A stretch of DNA of 9,962 nucleotides from Bacteroidota bacterium (GTDB lineage Bacteria; Bacteroidota; Bacteroidia; Cytophagales; Cyclobacteriaceae). Numbering within the stretch: position 1 is the first letter of the stretch; every line of letters begins with the position of its first letter. Under the pieces are notes generated by a model. The model saw only the letters and a program-made list of their open reading frames with translations. It was not told the origin of the DNA and did not search any database. This document shows, in pieces, positions 6,997 through 9,962 of this stretch. The stretch covers positions 1-9,962 of the forward strand of contig JAEWLI010000210.1 of the NCBI GenBank assembly GCA_023393375.1, given 5' to 3'. A program made the translations under genes and the position numbers.

Positions 6997-9132
6997 TTAC
7001 CGTTGGTATTTCATAAATATCACACCTAATGGTGGTAAGGTAAGTGACAAAGAAAATGGCTTTCCGTGTGATGATTGATGCCAGGCTTCCATTTCCCAAT
7101 GATTTCTGACATTTCCACCACCCAATTCACTATCATCACTGTTAAACAATTCGATCCATTTACCTTCTCTTGGCACACCGACCAGATAATCGTATCTTGC
7201 TACCGGAGTGAAATTGCAAACCACTACGATCACGTCTTCATCTGATTTACCTCTTCTGATAAAACTGATCACACTATTGGCAGAATCATTGATATCAATC
7301 CATTCATATCCTGTATGCTCAAATTGATTTTCATAGAATGCTCTTTCTTGTTTATAGATATGGTTCAACCGCTGAAGGGTTTTTTTAATACCCTGATGGT
7401 AGCCATAATCCAATAAATGCCAGTCGAGACTACTTTCATGAGCCCATTCTGAGGTTTGGGCAAATTCTCCACCCATAAATAGTAGTTTCCCGCCTGGATG
7501 AGCATACATGTAACTGTACAATAATCTGAGGTTGGCAAAACGCTGCCATTCATCACCCGGCATTTTATAGATCAATGACTGTTTGCCATATACTACTTCA
7601 TCGTGTGAAAGGGGCAGCATGTAATTTTCAGTAAATGCATAAATAATACTGAAAGTGATTTCATTTTGATGATATTGACGATAAAGCGGTTCTTTGGAAA
7701 AATACTCAAGTGAATCATGCATCCAACCCATCATCCATTTCATATCAAACCCTAAACCACCAATATAAGTGGGACGCGAAACCATAGGCCATGCAGTAGA
7801 CTCCTCGGCAATGGTATATGTATCGGGATATTCCAGGTGAGTGGCTTCATTAAAATGTTTGAGCAAGCTAATGGCTTCAAGATTTTCCCTTCCGCCATAT
7901 TGATTCGGGATCCATTCACCTTCTTTACGGGAATAGTCGCGGTACAACATGGATGCCACTGCATCTACCCGTAATCCATCTGCATGATAAGCATCTAACC
8001 AAAACAACGCATTGCTGATCAGAAAACACCTGACCTCATTTCTGCCATAATTGAAAATATAACTGTTCCAGTCAGGATGATAACCTTCCCTCGGATCCTG
8101 GTGCTCGTAAAGATGTGAACCATCGAAATATGATAATCCATGCTGATCGGATGGGAAATGTGAAGGAACCCAGTCAAGGATCACACCAATACCTTCCCTG
8201 TGCAATTCATTGATCAGATACATAAAATCCTGTGGCGATCCGTACCTGCTACTGGGTGCAAAATATCCTGTAACCTGATAACCCCAGGATCCATAAAATG
8301 GATGCTCCATTACTGGCATAAACTCCACATGAGTAAAACCCAAATCTTTTAGATAACCAGGTAGCTGCGCAGCGAGCTCACGGTAAGTCAGGTGCCGATT
8401 GCCTTCCTCTGGACATCTTTTCCAGGATCCAAGATGCATCTCATAAACTGAGAACGGTTTGGCTTGACCTGTGGTTTGTTTTCTGTGTTCCAACCATTCA
8501 TGATCTGTCCATGCATAGGTTTTATCCCATATGATAGAAGCTGTTCGGGGAGGTTCCTCCCACATATACGCGTAGGGATCCCCTTTATCTACACTATATT
8601 CATTATTATTCGATTCAATGTGATATTTATAAGCTTCCCCGTGTCCAATGTTGGGTATAAAACCTTCCCAAATACCAGAACCGTCCCATCTTACAAACAA
8701 TTGGTGGGCATTACCATTCCAACCGTTAAAATTTCCAACCACACTTACTTTTTTGGCATTCGGAGCCCAAACACCAAAAAAAGTGCCTTTTTGGCCATTC
8801 AATTCCATCACATGAGAGCCTAATTTTTCATATAGTTTAAAATGTCTTCCCTCTCTAAAAAGGTGCACATCGAAGTCGCTCATTAATGAATGAACTACAA
8901 CCGGGCCATCATTTGACATATCTTTGTGTGTTTTAGGTGTTGATTCCATAAGTGTTTGCTCAGCAATTTGTTCAGGATCAGCTTTTACAGCAGGGTTCTT
9001 AACCGGCTTATCAGATGCTTCGTCCAGCATTTTCGATTTTACCGGTTTTTTACCTTTGCCATTTTCATTTAATGGTACGCTATTCCCCTTATTTTTCTGT
9101 TGCTTTTCCTTCTTTTTTGATTCGTTTTCCAT
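6997..9132 (-). CDS. glgB: 1,4-alpha-glucan branching enzyme (GH13_9)
   Basis: With the ATG at 9132-9130 the product is 711 residues. It cuts alpha-1,4-glucan chains and re-attaches them through alpha-1,6 bonds, in the cytoplasm. Residues 1 to about 76 are a lysine-rich, low-complexity extension (KKKEKQQKNKG, then GKGKKPVKSK). About 90-210 carry the CBM48 module (FFGVWAPNAKKVSVVGNFNGW). The catalytic barrel contains GSWGYQVTGYFAPSSRYG, the nucleophile D390 in DGLRVDAVASML, the acid/base E443 in TIAEESTAWP and the transition-state Asp D511 in LSHDEVVYGK. The C-terminal all-beta domain ends the protein. An in-frame codon at 9204 would overlap the upstream gene by 67 bp and add 24 residues unlike GlgB; the ATG at 9132 lies 5 bp after the upstream stop and is preferred. 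The pair with maltokinase points to GlgE-route glucan synthesis. A strong terminator follows. Confidence 0.95.
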   Translation of the reverse strand: MENESKKKEKQQKNKGNSVPLNENGKGKKPVKSKMLDEASDKPVKNPAVKADPEQIAEQTLMESTPKTHKDMSNDGPVVVHSLMSDFDVHLFREGRHFKLYEKLGSHVMELNGQKGTFFGVWAPNAKKVSVVGNFNGWNGNAHQLFVRWDGSGIWEGFIPNIGHGEAYKYHIESNNNEYSVDKGDPYAYMWEEPPRTASIIWDKTYAWTDHEWLEHRKQTTGQAKPFSVYEMHLGSWKRCPEEGNRHLTYRELAAQLPGYLKDLGFTHVEFMPVMEHPFYGSWGYQVTGYFAPSSRYGSPQDFMYLINELHREGIGVILDWVPSHFPSDQHGLSYFDGSHLYEHQDPREGYHPDWNSYIFNYGRNEVRCFLISNALFWLDAYHADGLRVDAVASMLYRDYSRKEGEWIPNQYGGRENLEAISLLKHFNEATHLEYPDTYTIAEESTAWPMVSRPTYIGGLGFDMKWMMGWMHDSLEYFSKEPLYRQYHQNEITFSIIYAFTENYMLPLSHDEVVYGKQSLIYKMPGDEWQRFANLRLLYSYMYAHPGGKLLFMGGEFAQTSEWAHESSLDWHLLDYGYHQGIKKTLQRLNHIYKQERAFYENQFEHTGYEWIDINDSANSVISFIRRGKSDEDVIVVVCNFTPVARYDYLVGVPREGKWIELFNSDDSELGGGNVRNHWEMEAWHQSSHGKPFSLSLTLPPLGVIFMKYQR

Positions 9133-9137
9133 AATCT

Positions 9138-9962
9138 CTAATCTTTTTGATCGGGTTTGGATTTCATTATATATTTGATTCCCTTTATAGGTATAATAAC
9201 CCAATCCGGTCTATTGTTTAATTCATAGTTTAATTCGTACACTGCTTTTTCAAGAATAAAGGTATCCAACATGATCTTCAGATCTTCATTATTGTCAGGC
9301 ACAAGAGCTGTTTCCTTACCCAATGTGTCCAGATAAGAATGAATATAAATGCCGGCCATATAGTGGTACCACAATTCGCCCCATTTTTCCAAAATATCCA
9401 AATCTTCCTGCCTCAGTGATTTTAATTTGAAAAGTGCATTATAAACGGCATAATGGAAAGACCTGAGCATTCCCGCCAAATCCCTTAATGGAGACCTTTT
9501 CAGTCTTCTTTCGCTGAATGTACGAGCTGGTTCACCCTCAAAATCTATGATAAAATAATCCTTTCCGGTAAATAGTACCTGACCCAAATGATAATCCCCA
9601 TGATTTCTGATCTTAATGGAATTAAATTTCCTCGAATAGATCTTCTTCATGCGGTCTAAAATATCATTCTTCATTTCCAGAATTTCCTGTGCCTCTGATT
9701 TTACATTTTCAGGCAATTGTTTTATGCTTTTTTCCAGGGTTTGATAAGAATTCCTGGTCAATGATTGAAGAGAAGAAAATAATGATCGCTGATAATGAAG
9801 AGAAAAAGCTTCCGGTTCAAAGTCAACTTCATCAGGTTGAGATGCAAGTCCCAGGTGCATTTCGGCAGTCCGGATAGCCAGTAAACTAATTCTTTCGCAA
9901 ACTGTGATGCCAAGTATATCCTTCAAATCGTCTTCCAGGTCGTTGTATGACAACGGATGGAG
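9138..9962 (-). CDS. Maltokinase, C-terminal part (possibly the tail of a trehalose synthase-maltokinase fusion), cut by the window edge
   Basis: The frame is open to the right edge, giving 274 residues and a stop at 9140-9138. The reading frame continues upstream of the TTG at 9953 without a stop (codons for Leu-His-Pro), so the true start lies outside. The visible part holds the catalytic half of a maltokinase: the HGDYHLGQVL loop (catalytic Asp at visible residue 123), IIDFEGEPAR (metal-binding Asp at 140), then SERRLKRSPLRDLAGMLRSFHYA, the maltokinase signature. The tail YELNNRPDWVIIPIKGI is characteristic of the ends of fused TreS-maltokinases. The enzyme uses ATP to make maltose 1-phosphate in the cytoplasm, the substrate of GlgE. 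Whether a trehalose synthase domain precedes it cannot be seen. The glgB start follows 5 bp after the stop, so the two are co-transcribed and probably translationally coupled. Confidence 0.88.
   Translation of the reverse strand, partial: LHPLSYNDLEDDLKDILGITVCERISLLAIRTAEMHLGLASQPDEVDFEPEAFSLHYQRSLFSSLQSLTRNSYQTLEKSIKQLPENVKSEAQEILEMKNDILDRMKKIYSRKFNSIKIRNHGDYHLGQVLFTGKDYFIIDFEGEPARTFSERRLKRSPLRDLAGMLRSFHYAVYNALFKLKSLRQEDLDILEKWGELWYHYMAGIYIHSYLDTLGKETALVPDNNEDLKIMLDTFILEKAVYELNYELNNRPDWVIIPIKGIKYIMKSKPDQKD

Noticed and set aside
6908..7099. 63-residue minus-strand open frame across the terminator
   Set aside because: It reads through the glgB terminator hairpin and the glgB 3' end in another frame; no family resemblance.
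8464..8823. 119-residue plus-strand open frame inside glgB
   Set aside because: It is antisense to the CBM48 and early barrel region of glgB and resembles no known family.
9133..9204. Upstream in-frame start for glgB at 9204, giving 735 residues
   Set aside because: It would overlap the maltokinase coding region by 67 bp and its 24 extra residues are simply the maltokinase tail read in another frame; the ATG at 9132, 5 bp after the stop, fits an operon better.
9951..9953. TTG at 9953 as the start of the maltokinase
   Set aside because: The frame stays open to the window edge and the visible protein lacks the N-terminal half of a maltokinase, so TTG is an internal leucine codon.
1..9962. tRNA, rRNA, CRISPR array, insertion sequence or riboswitch
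   Set aside because: No cloverleaf, spaced identical repeats, transposase-like frame with terminal repeats or recognisable riboswitch core was seen while reading both strands.

Overview
The window looks like a chromosomal segment of a Bacteroidota (Bacteroidetes) organism. The evidence is a type IX secretion sorting domain at the end of the xylanase-like protein, a BlaI/M56 pair of the Bacteroidetes type, a promoter matching the Bacteroidetes -33/-7 pattern (TTG, 20 bp, TAnnTTTG), AT-rich intergenic DNA and a general lack of strong Shine-Dalgarno sites. I cannot name the genus. Five of the six complete or nearly complete genes, and the M56 fragment at the left edge, lie on the minus strand; only the DUF805 gene is on the plus strand.

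Left region (1-1286). A BlaI/MecI-family repressor (128-514, minus) overlaps by 8 bp the start of an M56/BlaR1-type membrane peptidase. Only the first 45 codons of that peptidase are inside the window. In front of blaI, two inverted-repeat operators spaced 20 bp apart sit on a good Bacteroidetes promoter, so the pair is probably autoregulated. A small DUF805 membrane protein (743-1126, plus) is transcribed divergently from blaI and runs convergently toward the glycosidase genes. Two inverted repeats lie in the 160-bp convergent gap.

Middle region (1287-6747, minus). This is a two-gene glycoside hydrolase cassette: a large multidomain GH10 endoxylanase-like protein with an inserted malectin-type domain and a T9SS tail, followed 16 bp later by a LacZ-type GH2 beta-galactosidase with a plain signal peptide. 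The likely arrangement is that the GH10 enzyme is exported to the cell surface or medium and the GH2 enzyme works in the periplasm. No SusC/SusD transporter pair or regulator lies inside the window. The malectin-type insert has its two halves in reversed order, which looks like a circular permutation nested in a GH10 enzyme. This is the most unusual feature of the window.

Right region (6935-9962, minus). The C-terminal kinase part of a maltokinase, very possibly the tail of a trehalose synthase-maltokinase fusion and cut by the window edge, is followed 5 bp later by a GlgB branching enzyme with an unusual lysine-rich N-terminal extension. A strong intrinsic terminator closes this unit. These are two steps of the GlgE route from trehalose through maltose 1-phosphate to alpha-glucan. 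The terminator separates this cytoplasmic glucan-storage unit from the exported glycosidase cassette, so the two are probably independent units.

No RNA genes, CRISPR arrays or mobile elements were recognised.
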